A stretch of DNA of 64,000 nucleotides. Origin: Thermoanaerobacterium sp. PSU-2. GTDB lineage: Bacteria > Bacillota > Thermoanaerobacteria > Thermoanaerobacterales > Thermoanaerobacteraceae. Within the stretch, counting starts at the first letter, position 1; every line of letters starts with the position of its first letter. Made by a program: the position numbers and the translations under genes. Below are positions 34,664 through 43,422 of the stretch, piece by piece. Location of the stretch: positions 1 to 64,000 of the forward strand of contig NZ_MSQD01000009.1 in NCBI RefSeq assembly GCF_002102475.1, given 5' to 3'. Below the pieces are notes generated by a model. That model was not told where the DNA came from and did not search any database. It saw only the letters and a list, made by a program, of their open reading frames with translations.

Positions 34664-34715
34664 ACAGACCACACATTCCCTTCGCAATTAACTTAGAGTC
34701 ATAATGCATATAAAA

Positions 34716-34759
34716 TAGTAACCGCTTACAATTATATCACATTCATTTTAATACATCAA
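34716..34759 (-). promoter_or_regulatory. Promoter and operator of LacI regulator 1
   Basis: Minus strand TTGATG (34759-34754), 17 bases, TATAAT (34736-34731), with operator O3 (TAGTAACCGCTTACAA, 34716-34731) abutting the -10. O3 shares the 12-base core GTAACCGCTTAC with O1 and O2. Confidence 0.72.
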
Positions 34760-34765
34760 CACAAA

Positions 34766-35575
34766 TCATTTAAGACCTGTTGTAGAAATCCCTTTGACAA
34801 ATTGTTTTTGGAATACGAGAAATATAAGTATCATCGGCAACGTCAAAAGTATAGCGCCTGCCATTACTTGATTCCAAAATTGATAATACTGTCCGTAGAA
34901 TGAATTTAATCCAACTGGCAGTGTGTACATATTATCGCTGGACGTCAAAAGACTTGGCCACAAAAAACTATTCCAATTGCCTGTAAACATGAATATAAAC
35001 TGTGTTGTAAGAGCAGGCTTCGACAATGGTAAAACTATTTGCAGAAAAATCCTAAATCTAGACAATCCATCTATCGTTGCAGCTTCTTCCATCTCTTTCG
35101 GAATAGATAAAAAGAATTGTCTCATTAAAAATATTCCAAAACTGCTGGTTAAAAACGGTATAGTAAGCCCCCAATAAGTATTCACCCATCCTAATTTGCT
35201 TAATAAAATATACGTTGGCACCATTACAACCTGTCCAGGCACCATCATAAGCGCCAACACAATAATGAATAGGAAATTACGTCCTGCAAAATTAATTCTG
35301 GCAAGAGCGTATCCAGCCATTGAATTAAACAATAAATTTCCAAATGTAACTGCGATAGCAACAATCAAACTATTAAAGAACCACTTCAGAAATGGAAACT
35401 GACTTATAATCATGTTATAGTTACCAAACGTTAAATTCCTCAAATTAACGCTTAAACTATCTATTTCGCTTGTAGGTTTAAGCGAAGTTATTATAGACCA
35501 AATGAAAGGCCCTAATGTGATTGCAGCATAGACTATGGCTATCAAATAGAGAATAAATCTGAATGCTTTAGACAT
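34766..35575 (-). CDS. Carbohydrate ABC transporter permease (MalG type)
   Basis: A 269-residue permease with six predicted helices and the coupling loop EEAATIDGLSRFRIFLQIVLPL. TAGGAGGTAAATATATT precedes the ATG. It is the third gene of importer 1 (binding protein - permease - permease). Its 3' end abuts the promoter of LacI regulator 1. Confidence 0.92.
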   Translation of the reverse strand: MSKAFRFILYLIAIVYAAITLGPFIWSIITSLKPTSEIDSLSVNLRNLTFGNYNMIISQFPFLKWFFNSLIVAIAVTFGNLLFNSMAGYALARINFAGRNFLFIIVLALMMVPGQVVMVPTYILLSKLGWVNTYWGLTIPFLTSSFGIFLMRQFFLSIPKEMEEAATIDGLSRFRIFLQIVLPLSKPALTTQFIFMFTGNWNSFLWPSLLTSSDNMYTLPVGLNSFYGQYYQFWNQVMAGAILLTLPMILIFLVFQKQFVKGISTTGLK

Positions 35576-35589
35576 AATATATTTACCTC

Positions 35590-36489
35590 CTAATACATTT
35601 CTTCTTTAAATAATATTCTTTGCAATAGTGTTAAAAGCAAAATAATTAGAAATAGTACAAAAGCCATAGCTGATGCGTAACCCATGTTAAAATCTTTAAA
35701 CCCTGTTTTATATATGTCAAGAACCACCGTCATCGTCGCATCAAGAGGTCCTCCACTTCCTCCTGACACAACGTACGCCTGATCAAAAATTTGAAAAGTG
35801 CCTATCAATGAGACTACAAGGTTAAAGAATACAACGTGTCTCAACAATGGAAGAGTTATATTTACAAATCTTTGAAATTTATTTGCGCCATCTACTTCTG
35901 CCGCCTCATACAATTCTGCAGGAATGTCTTGAAGCCCTGCCAAGAATATTACCATATAGTTTCCAACTGATGACCAAATAGCCATCATCATGATTGACGG
36001 CAAGGCAAAATTGACATTGTTAAACCATGCTTGACCATGTATACCGATTTTTGACAAGATTATATTGACCAATCCATCTGCTTTAAATAAATACAAAAAA
36101 ATAACTGACACAGCAACTGTCGATGTCACAGTAGGTATATAATACGCAACTCTAAAAAAGGTTTTTCCTTTAATGTCTGAATCAACGACTAATGCAAGGA
36201 TTAATGCTATAAATAATTGCGTAGGTACCACAAACAATGAATATATCGTTGTATTAAGCAATGCCCTTTTAAATGTTTGATCATTTAACAATCCTATATA
36301 ATTTTTAAACCCTACCCAGTGGCTTGATAAAGGATTTAAGTATGAAAAATCTTTAAAGCTTATTATAAATGCATAAATTAATGGTCCAATAATAAATACA
36401 GAAATAGAAATAACAAAAGGCATCATAAAGGCATATCCCGAAATAGCTTCGTTTATATATCTTTTCTTTGAAATTGAATGAGCTTTCAT
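35590..36489 (-). CDS. Carbohydrate ABC transporter permease (MalF type)
   Basis: A 299-residue permease with an N-terminal basic tail, six helices and the coupling loop YEAAEVDGANKFQRFVNITLPL. It pairs with the MalG-type permease 14 bases downstream. A hairpin separates it from the binding-protein gene. Confidence 0.92.
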   Translation of the reverse strand: MKAHSISKKRYINEAISGYAFMMPFVISISVFIIGPLIYAFIISFKDFSYLNPLSSHWVGFKNYIGLLNDQTFKRALLNTTIYSLFVVPTQLFIALILALVVDSDIKGKTFFRVAYYIPTVTSTVAVSVIFLYLFKADGLVNIILSKIGIHGQAWFNNVNFALPSIMMMAIWSSVGNYMVIFLAGLQDIPAELYEAAEVDGANKFQRFVNITLPLLRHVVFFNLVVSLIGTFQIFDQAYVVSGGSGGPLDATMTVVLDIYKTGFKDFNMGYASAMAFVLFLIILLLTLLQRILFKEEMY

Positions 36490-36545
36490 ACTGAGACTCT
36501 TCCTTTCAATCCATTAATTGCAAAAAATCAAACATCAAAATCTTT

Positions 36546-36570
36546 ATGCAGCACCATTAAGGTGCTGCAT
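36546..36570 (-). terminator. Intercistronic hairpin after binding protein 1
   Basis: ATGCAGCACC - ATTAA - GGTGCTGCAT, perfect ten-bp stem four bases after the stop codon. It matches the arrangement in importer 2 and likely raises binding-protein mRNA relative to permease mRNA. Confidence 0.72.
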
Positions 36571-36574
36571 AGCA

Positions 36575-37846
36575 TCATTGTCCAAGCTGCTTCTGTGCAT
36601 TATCAAGTGCTTCTTGAGCATTATTTGCCTGCTTCATTATAAGCGAATCTGAAGCTTTATTTGCTGCATCAGATACTTTTGTACCAAGAAGTCCAAACTG
36701 CCATGGGTATGAATAAGCTGCGCCATCGATAAATGCCACTCTATCTGGATATTTTGCTCTAAATCCTTCTTCCATAGACTTCCTTGATGGAAGGGCAAGA
36801 CCTGAATCAACCACAAATTGTTGCCCTTCTTTTCCAGTTAAAAACTCCAATAATTTAAATGCATCATCTTTATTTTTGCTGTTTTTATTCATTACATAAG
36901 CAACAGTAAAAGCTAATGTTGCCTTTTGTTTGCCTCCAGGAAGCTCAGCTATTCCGTAATTGAGGTTTGGATCTTTATCCTTTAAAAATGGTATCATCCA
37001 TCCTCCTTCAATGGCCATTGCAGCTTTTTTAGCAGCAAATACATCGCCATTCCACCCTCCACCTAAATTCTGTGGTGTATCCGCCACTTTATCTTTAGTA
37101 ATAAGCCCTGTGTAAAAGTCAAGTGCTTGAGCATTTTCTGGAAGATTTAAAGTTACCTTTCCATCTTTATATACTGAGCCACCATTTTGAAGCATAAAAG
37201 CTTCTAACCTTGCAAGATCTGACGACAAAACCAAGCCTTTTACCCCATTCTTGGTCAATTTTTGAGCATCTGCTTTTAATTCATCCCATGTCTTTGGAGG
37301 TTCACTTATACCTGCAGCATTAAACATGTCTTTATTATAGAAAAGCGCTAATGTGTTATAATCCTTTGGAAGACCATATGTTTTTCCTTCCCACTGAAAT
37401 GCTGAAAGCAACGATGGTTCGAAATCATTTACATCTACGTTGTACTTTTTGATATAATCATCTAATGGTTCTAAAACACCTGACGACATAAGCTGCGGCG
37501 CCGGCATGCTATCAAGATAGAAAATGTCCGGAGCTACATTCGCAGCAATTTCTGTTTGTAATTTTTGCATGTAATCGCCTACTATTGTTTCAATTTGCAC
37601 ATTAATATTAGGATATTTTTGCTTAAACGCAGCTAACTGATCATTTACAATTTTTGTTTCAGCAGGTGAAGAAGACCACATGCCAAGTTTTAAAGTTACA
37701 GGTTTTGCAGTGTCTTGTTTTTGAACAGAGCTAGTTTCATTATTGTTGCTATTGGAAGCAGTGTTTTGTTTTGCCGAGCATCCGGAAAGCAATGCGGCTA
37801 TCAAAAGTATTGTAACGACAAAAATGCTTATAAATTTTTTACCCAT
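36575..37846 (-). CDS. Sugar-binding lipoprotein of ABC importer 1
   Basis: A 423-residue family 1 solute-binding protein with lipobox LSGC (cysteine 23) and a Asn/Ser-rich linker. Landmarks include LKLGMWSSSPAETKIVNDQL, YGLPKDYNTLALFYNKDMFN and AAMAIEGGWMIPFL. It probably captures the substrate of the trehalose-type phosphorylase encoded upstream. GAGGAGAAAATAAA precedes the ATG. The 142-bp upstream gap contains a hairpin but no recognisable operator, so it is likely transcribed with the phosphorylase gene. Confidence 0.92.
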   Translation of the reverse strand: MGKKFISIFVVTILLIAALLSGCSAKQNTASNSNNNETSSVQKQDTAKPVTLKLGMWSSSPAETKIVNDQLAAFKQKYPNINVQIETIVGDYMQKLQTEIAANVAPDIFYLDSMPAPQLMSSGVLEPLDDYIKKYNVDVNDFEPSLLSAFQWEGKTYGLPKDYNTLALFYNKDMFNAAGISEPPKTWDELKADAQKLTKNGVKGLVLSSDLARLEAFMLQNGGSVYKDGKVTLNLPENAQALDFYTGLITKDKVADTPQNLGGGWNGDVFAAKKAAMAIEGGWMIPFLKDKDPNLNYGIAELPGGKQKATLAFTVAYVMNKNSKNKDDAFKLLEFLTGKEGQQFVVDSGLALPSRKSMEEGFRAKYPDRVAFIDGAAYSYPWQFGLLGTKVSDAANKASDSLIMKQANNAQEALDNAQKQLGQ

Positions 37847-37950
37847 TTTATTTTCTCCTCTCTTGATAAATTATGATTTTAAGCAAACTAAATATTCACC
37901 AATTTAAAGTAATCCTGAATCCCCCCTTATTCACAGTTATTTATCTTTAT

Positions 37951-37979
37951 AGGCAAAGCAGCAATTTCTGCTTATGCCT
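37951..37979 (-). terminator. Hairpin after the second GH65 gene
   Basis: AGGCA-A-AGCAG / CTGCT-TA-TGCCT around a CAATTT loop. The following T-run is weak, so read-through into the importer-1 genes is expected. Confidence 0.55.
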
Positions 37980-37988
37980 ATTGCACAT

Positions 37989-40313
37989 CTAATTAACTTC
38001 AATATCTTTTCCTTTTATTTTTACTTTTACCTTTCTTCCGTTGCCTTCAAGAAGTTTTACATCTACATTATCTTTATAAATATTGATTTGAAGCAGATTG
38101 CCTTTCCAATAAATTTGATACGACAACTTTCGCCATTTCTCTGGCAACCATGGATTGATATTCAAAACGCCCTCTTTATCAATGTTCAAACCGCCAAATC
38201 CAAATACAGCAACCTGCCATGTGCCTCCGGCAGAAGCGGCATGGAGACCCTCTTTTGTGTTGCCTTGATTATCTACAAGGTCCACATTAGCACTCCTTAT
38301 AAATGAATAATACGCGTTCTTATAATCACCAACTTTTAAACCCATGATAGAATACATACTTGGACCTAACGAAGATTTATGCATCGTCCTCTTTTGATAG
38401 TATTCATAGTTTATCTTTTTAGTCTCATAGTCAAATTCTTCACCTAATAAGAGCATAAGCATCACTACATCAGCCTGTTTTACAAGTTGCGTGTCATTTA
38501 ATTTTGTGACATCTACGTCATCAGGCCATATCGGCATATTATTCTCATCAAACTTATCTATTACGTAATCTTTTCTCTTGAAATAGCCTTCAAACTGCTC
38601 TAAGATCTTTTTTTCTCTATCAAACGGTATATAAATTTTAGAAATAATACCTTTCCAGTTTTTCAGTTCATCTTCTGTTAAACAAATCTTAGATGACAAC
38701 ATTTCATATGTTGATGGATAGTCCTTTTTCAAAATTTCAACGAATTCAATTGCTTTTTGAATATTCCACCTCGCAAGATAATTAGTATATGAATTATTAT
38801 TTACATGCTCGTGAAACTCATCAGGGCCAATCACATCATTTATTTCATACCTATCTAACGAATCATTGTACTCGCATCTTGATACCCAAAACCTGGCAGT
38901 TTCTAATATCATTTCTATCCCGTATTCAAGCATAAAATCTATATCATCTGTGGCTCTGTAGTACTCAAAAACAGCGAAAGCAATATCGGCAGTTATGTGG
39001 TATTCTATATCTCCAGTCCATATCCTTACAGGATTGCCTTTATAATCAACACCCCATTGTGGTGTCTCTTCATTTCCTGTGTCAGCAGATTCCCATGGAT
39101 ATTGAGCCCCTTTATATCCATTTCGTATGGCATTTTGTCTTGCCGCATCCAAAAGATTGTATCTATACATAAGAAGTGTTTTAGCTGCTTTTGGATACAC
39201 GTATATAAAAAATGGAAGCATAAATATTTCTGTATCCCAAAAAACATGGCCTTTGTATCCTTCCCCGTGGAGAGCTTTTGCTGCAATGCTTACCCTATGG
39301 TCACTTTCGTTAACAGAGCTCATCAGATGAAATACATTGAACCTCAAAGCCTTATCTGCCTCATTATCACCATCTATCTTAATGTCCGCAACATTCCAAA
39401 GCTTTTCGTATATTTCAATGTGCTTTAGAAGTTCATTATCTATACCCTCTGAAGCAAAATTGTAAACATCTTTCTCAACTTTGCTTTTAATCTTTTCCTT
39501 TGCTATATCCCTTGATGTGTAAATTGAAACAAATTTGTCTACTTCGACAGTTTTATTTTCAGCCACATCAAACTCATAGTATTCTGAAGATATTTCACCT
39601 AACGGAGCAAATCTTTTATGCTTTACAATATTATCTCCATCATCGCTGCGATAAATTTTTACATAGAAGCCTGTTCCAATTCTTGCATCATCATCTCTTG
39701 TGGCTGTTTCAAGATAACAACCACCATTGACAAAGTCAGTATTTTCAACAACACGTAAATGTTTTGTTTTATGTGCTGGATTTTCTTTTGAATTTAACAC
39801 AGATCCATCAATTATGCTTTCTACAGCAATGGTACCACTATAATTCACAGGTGTTATAAATAGCTTTATAGCAGCACGATGAACGTTATGTTTGCTTAAA
39901 AATCTGTACCCTTCTATATGGGTAATCATTCCAGAATCATCTTTTAATGTAATGCCTCTAAACAGGATTCCATGTTTCATATCTAAAATTCTGATAAAAT
40001 CTAAGATTTCACATTTATCAGGATTTAAATTTTTTCCATTAACATATATCTTTATGCCAACCCAATTTTGTACATTGACCAATTCCCTTACTTGAGCTTC
40101 TGACTTATCAAAAATTCCAGCAATAAAGTTACCTGGGCACTCATCATCAGCGCCTTCTTCAAAACTTCCTCTTACTCCCATATATCCATTTGCAAGAGTA
40201 AAATTTGTTTCATACCTTTGATTTAATTTTTTGTCATATCGGTCCTGCGAAATAAGCCATTTATCATCGCTTAACAACTTATTTATATCGTCAACAAATG
40301 TGTATCTAGTCAC
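37989..40313 (-). CDS. GH65 disaccharide phosphorylase (trehalose-phosphorylase-like)
   Basis: About 774 residues. The GH65 core is visible as NGYMGVRGSFEEGADD, KGHVFWDTEIFMLPFF, the catalytic acid E in VIGPDEFHEHVNNNSYTN and the phosphate site MHKSSLGPS. The acceptor loop differs from the first GH65 of the locus: YPWESADTGNEETPQWGVD and RIWTGDIEYHITAD, which I associate with trehalose phosphorylases. It yields glucose and beta-glucose-1-phosphate. The start is GTG after GCAGGAGGTATACGT. A LacI-type operator lies directly upstream. Substrate assignment is by resemblance only. Confidence 0.85.
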   Translation of the reverse strand: MTRYTFVDDINKLLSDDKWLISQDRYDKKLNQRYETNFTLANGYMGVRGSFEEGADDECPGNFIAGIFDKSEAQVRELVNVQNWVGIKIYVNGKNLNPDKCEILDFIRILDMKHGILFRGITLKDDSGMITHIEGYRFLSKHNVHRAAIKLFITPVNYSGTIAVESIIDGSVLNSKENPAHKTKHLRVVENTDFVNGGCYLETATRDDDARIGTGFYVKIYRSDDGDNIVKHKRFAPLGEISSEYYEFDVAENKTVEVDKFVSIYTSRDIAKEKIKSKVEKDVYNFASEGIDNELLKHIEIYEKLWNVADIKIDGDNEADKALRFNVFHLMSSVNESDHRVSIAAKALHGEGYKGHVFWDTEIFMLPFFIYVYPKAAKTLLMYRYNLLDAARQNAIRNGYKGAQYPWESADTGNEETPQWGVDYKGNPVRIWTGDIEYHITADIAFAVFEYYRATDDIDFMLEYGIEMILETARFWVSRCEYNDSLDRYEINDVIGPDEFHEHVNNNSYTNYLARWNIQKAIEFVEILKKDYPSTYEMLSSKICLTEDELKNWKGIISKIYIPFDREKKILEQFEGYFKRKDYVIDKFDENNMPIWPDDVDVTKLNDTQLVKQADVVMLMLLLGEEFDYETKKINYEYYQKRTMHKSSLGPSMYSIMGLKVGDYKNAYYSFIRSANVDLVDNQGNTKEGLHAASAGGTWQVAVFGFGGLNIDKEGVLNINPWLPEKWRKLSYQIYWKGNLLQINIYKDNVDVKLLEGNGRKVKVKIKGKDIEVN

Positions 40314-40340
40314 ACGTATACCTCCTGCCAAATAATGTAT

Positions 40341-40354
40341 CCGAAACGTTTTGG
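40341..40354. promoter_or_regulatory. Operator between LacI regulator 2 and the GH65 gene
   Basis: CCGAAACGTTTTGG, one mismatch from the perfect palindrome at 41398-41411; it lies 28 bases before the GH65 start codon. Confidence 0.7.
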
Positions 40355-40370
40355 TGACTTACTAAAAAAA

Positions 40371-41381
40371 TTATATTTTTTTTGCAGATTGCCGAATAAC
40401 AAGCCTATGGGGTACTACGATATGTTTTGGTTTTTCACCTTTTATTATCGATACAAGATGTCTGGCCGCCATATAACCTATTTTATAATTTTCCTGCCTT
40501 ATTGTTGTCAAACCTGGAGTTATCAGTGATGATAATTCAATGTCGTCAAAACCAACTATAGATATATCGTCAGGAACACGCATGCCAAGATCTTGTGCAG
40601 CCTTTAATGAACCTATAGCCATCAAATCTGAAGCGTGAAAAACTGCAGTGATTTCTGGATTTTCAAAAATCATCTTTCTGAAACAATTATATCCTCCATC
40701 TTGAGTAAAATCATCAAAAACAACATATTCGTCTTTATAAGGAATATTGTTTTTGTAAAGCGCTTTTTTATATCCTTCCAATCTTTCAAAACTCACTGCA
40801 GCATCATTATGCCCGTTTATAAAACCGATATTCTTATGCCCCAATTTTACTAAATAGCTTGTTGCCTCAAAAGCAGCTTGCACATTATCTGAACTGACAT
40901 AGCCTACTTTATCATTTAATATAGGAATATCTATCAACACAGTTGGAATATCTGTGTTTTTTATCTCCTCTATATACGGATCGCTTAATTTTAAACCCTC
41001 CACAATAGCGCCATCAACTTTCCTGTCATTGCATAATTTTTCATAAGGCGTCACATCTTGTGAAGCCGGATCAACCGTATACAATATAAGGTCGTATTTA
41101 TCTTTTCTTAAACCCGCCTTTATACCTGCCAATATCTCCAGAAAAAATGGATGGTACGCACCTGGTTTAATAAGTTCTGAAACAACCAGACCTACTGTGT
41201 GAGTCTTATTGGTCACTAATCCTCTTGCAATAGAATTAGGAGAATAGTTTAACTCCTCAGCTATTTTCTTGATTTTTTCTCTTGTTTCTTCACTTACATC
41301 CGGATATCCGTTTAAAGCTCTGGAAACCGTAGTTACAGAAACACCTGCGTATTTTGCAATATCTTTTATAGTAACTGCCAT
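40371..41381 (-). CDS. LacI-family transcriptional regulator 2
   Basis: About 336 residues. HTH and hinge: IKDIAKYAGVSVTTVSRALNG and NSIARGLVTNKTHTVGLVV, followed by a sugar-binding domain. AAAGGTGG before the ATG sets the start. It is the promoter-proximal gene of the trehalose-type phosphorylase/importer-1 operon and is flanked by two CCnAAACGTTTTGG operators, which differ from the sites near regulator 1. It is therefore expected to autoregulate and to control the phosphorylase. Confidence 0.92.
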   Translation of the reverse strand: MAVTIKDIAKYAGVSVTTVSRALNGYPDVSEETREKIKKIAEELNYSPNSIARGLVTNKTHTVGLVVSELIKPGAYHPFFLEILAGIKAGLRKDKYDLILYTVDPASQDVTPYEKLCNDRKVDGAIVEGLKLSDPYIEEIKNTDIPTVLIDIPILNDKVGYVSSDNVQAAFEATSYLVKLGHKNIGFINGHNDAAVSFERLEGYKKALYKNNIPYKDEYVVFDDFTQDGGYNCFRKMIFENPEITAVFHASDLMAIGSLKAAQDLGMRVPDDISIVGFDDIELSSLITPGLTTIRQENYKIGYMAARHLVSIIKGEKPKHIVVPHRLVIRQSAKKI

Positions 41382-41397
41382 TACATATCCACCTTTT

Positions 41398-41411
41398 CCA
41401 AAACGTTTTGG
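41398..41411. promoter_or_regulatory. Operator of LacI regulator 2
   Basis: CCAAAACGTTTTGG, a perfect 14-bp palindrome just downstream of the -10 of the regulator promoter and 17 bases before its start codon. Confidence 0.8.
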
Positions 41412-41420
41412 TTTAATTTT

Positions 41421-41449
41421 ATTGTATACCATTTCTTTTTATATGTCAA
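41421..41449 (-). promoter_or_regulatory. Promoter of the regulator 2/phosphorylase operon
   Basis: Minus strand TTGACA (41449-41444), 17 bases, TACAAT (41426-41421). Confidence 0.8.
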
Positions 41450-41477
41450 GTGAACGTGACTTAAATTTTTTAATAAA

Positions 41478-41522
41478 ATTCCAATTGTCAAAAGCAATTA
41501 TTTACCTTTCGACAATTGGAAT
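41478..41522 (-). terminator. Terminator of the Asp-box lipoprotein gene
   Basis: Perfect 12-bp stem ATTCCAATTGTC / GACAATTGGAAT, 21-base loop, followed on the minus strand by TTTATT. It isolates this gene from the sugar locus. Confidence 0.72.
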
Positions 41523-41532
41523 ACTTATTTTT

Positions 41533-43350
41533 TCAATTCTCCTTCATCGATACTGCCATCTGCAATGCGTCAACAGGTTTAAAATTGTAATTTATATAGT
41601 ATACACTTGATTCCTTTGTCCAGTAAATGTTAGTTGTAGTTTTATTTTTAGATACATTTACAACAATCAAGCCTTTGTTTAGCGGAACAGGCAAATTGTA
41701 ATTTTGTAAATATTTTACCATCTGCTTTGCCAAATCGATCTGAGGCTTGTCAGGTGAATTAACTTCAACAGTCCATCTGCCCTCTCTCCATTGTACGCTG
41801 TACTTACCTTTCCCTTGATAAACCTCTCCCCATATAAAATCTTTATAATCAAGCTTTTGACTCTGTTTATCGACTATAAAACCATTATTCTGCCGAATCG
41901 CATTTACATAATTTTCCGCATCAATATCTGAGGCGAAAAGAAAACCTCCAAAATCGCCCAAAATATCGTTAGCATCAATATTGGCCGAATCTATCTTAGT
42001 ATTTTTTAAATCATATGTTTTATCAGATATAATCAAATCAACATTGTAGCTATCGTTAAACTTCCCCATTTCAGGCACAGCAGTTACATACATATTTTTT
42101 TTATCCTCTGGCAAAGGCACAACCGTAGGAGCATAAATCTTAATTATTGCATTACTTTCAATGTCTTTTAAAGCATCTATGATAATCGGATTTACATATT
42201 CAATATTTTTTTGATTATTGTCCTTTCTTATAGGATACTGCTGCTGCCACGTTTGCCCCCCATCAAGTGTGTTTAATATTAGTCCATTGCCATTTTTCGT
42301 CGATGCAATCCAACCATTGTAAGTATCTACGAACGTCATCGGAATAGGCCCTTCAATTATGCTTTCTAAGTCAAATTGCGGAACAGGATAACTGCTCCAC
42401 GTATTTCCGCCATCGGTAGTTCTCGATATCAAAAACTTGTCACTGTCATTTTTCGGATTTAGCCCAATGGCAAAAGCAGTTTCTTTATCAACAATATCTA
42501 TCGAGCTTAAATATGAACCTAAAAAATTATTGGTTTTATGACTACCGTAAAAACTACTAAAATTTTTTTCTTCAGCCAAAGCAGTCCAATTTTTCCCACC
42601 ATCTGAAGTTTTTAAGACTAAATATGGCTGTTCCTCTGCCGATGTCCATTTTCCTCTATAAACGGCCCATATATTGTTTACATCTAATGCATAGATCTCT
42701 ACAGTCCATTGTCCTTGCAAATATGGATTGTAAACAAAATTCCACGAAATTCCACCATCTCTTGTATAATATATACTATTATTGTACGATGCAAATCCAT
42801 GGTATTGATCGACAAAATCATAGGAATCAATTTTTATTTTAGTGTTTATACTTTCCCACGTCTGTCCTCCGTCGTTAGTAATATAAAGTTTACCTTCGTG
42901 GGTACCATAGCCTCTATCCACCGTTACAAACTTTATGTTTTCAATATTCACATTCATTTTAGGCAATTCAATCCACGTCTTACCACCATCTGTCGTCTTC
43001 AAAATAGATCTGTCAGATGATATGGCCCAACCATAAATAGAATTGGCAAAATCAAATCCTATTATATTAAAAGAGCCCGTATGTTCAACTGTCCAGTTTT
43101 TACCTCCATCATTTGTAGACAAAATAATTCCTTGTCCACCAGCCCATCCATCTTTTCCATTTATAAAGTAAATCGCCTGAAGACCAAATTTGGGCGCATT
43201 GTTTAGATTATAGCTAAATTCAACATTTCTATTGATTTTATACGTAGTATCGTTAATGCCATTTTCCTGATTTTTGTTTATGCCACAACCAGTCAAGAAA
43301 AATATTAATATTACAAATAGCACTGCAAATCTATACGATAATCGCCACAT
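41533..43350 (-). CDS. YCF48/Asp-box beta-propeller lipoprotein
   Basis: A 605-residue lipoprotein (lipobox LTGC, cysteine 22). Seven Asp-box repeats of the form S/T-x-DGG-x-x-W occur between about residues 75 and 380 (for example STNDGGKNW, KTTDGGKTW, YTRDGGISW, TLDGGQTW), as in YCF48/HCF136-like and sialidase-like seven-bladed propellers. The last 200 residues form a separate domain without a motif I recognise. YCF48 proteins of phototrophs assemble photosystem II; here the role is unknown and probably structural or ligand-binding outside the cell. Confidence 0.75.
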   Translation of the reverse strand: MWRLSYRFAVLFVILIFFLTGCGINKNQENGINDTTYKINRNVEFSYNLNNAPKFGLQAIYFINGKDGWAGGQGIILSTNDGGKNWTVEHTGSFNIIGFDFANSIYGWAISSDRSILKTTDGGKTWIELPKMNVNIENIKFVTVDRGYGTHEGKLYITNDGGQTWESINTKIKIDSYDFVDQYHGFASYNNSIYYTRDGGISWNFVYNPYLQGQWTVEIYALDVNNIWAVYRGKWTSAEEQPYLVLKTSDGGKNWTALAEEKNFSSFYGSHKTNNFLGSYLSSIDIVDKETAFAIGLNPKNDSDKFLISRTTDGGNTWSSYPVPQFDLESIIEGPIPMTFVDTYNGWIASTKNGNGLILNTLDGGQTWQQQYPIRKDNNQKNIEYVNPIIIDALKDIESNAIIKIYAPTVVPLPEDKKNMYVTAVPEMGKFNDSYNVDLIISDKTYDLKNTKIDSANIDANDILGDFGGFLFASDIDAENYVNAIRQNNGFIVDKQSQKLDYKDFIWGEVYQGKGKYSVQWREGRWTVEVNSPDKPQIDLAKQMVKYLQNYNLPVPLNKGLIVVNVSKNKTTTNIYWTKESSVYYINYNFKPVDALQMAVSMKEN

Positions 43351-43422
43351 AGTCGTGACTCCCCTTTTTATCTTTCTAAATAAATTTTAGCAGACATTTA
43401 AAAGGATTTTATAAAAAAATTA

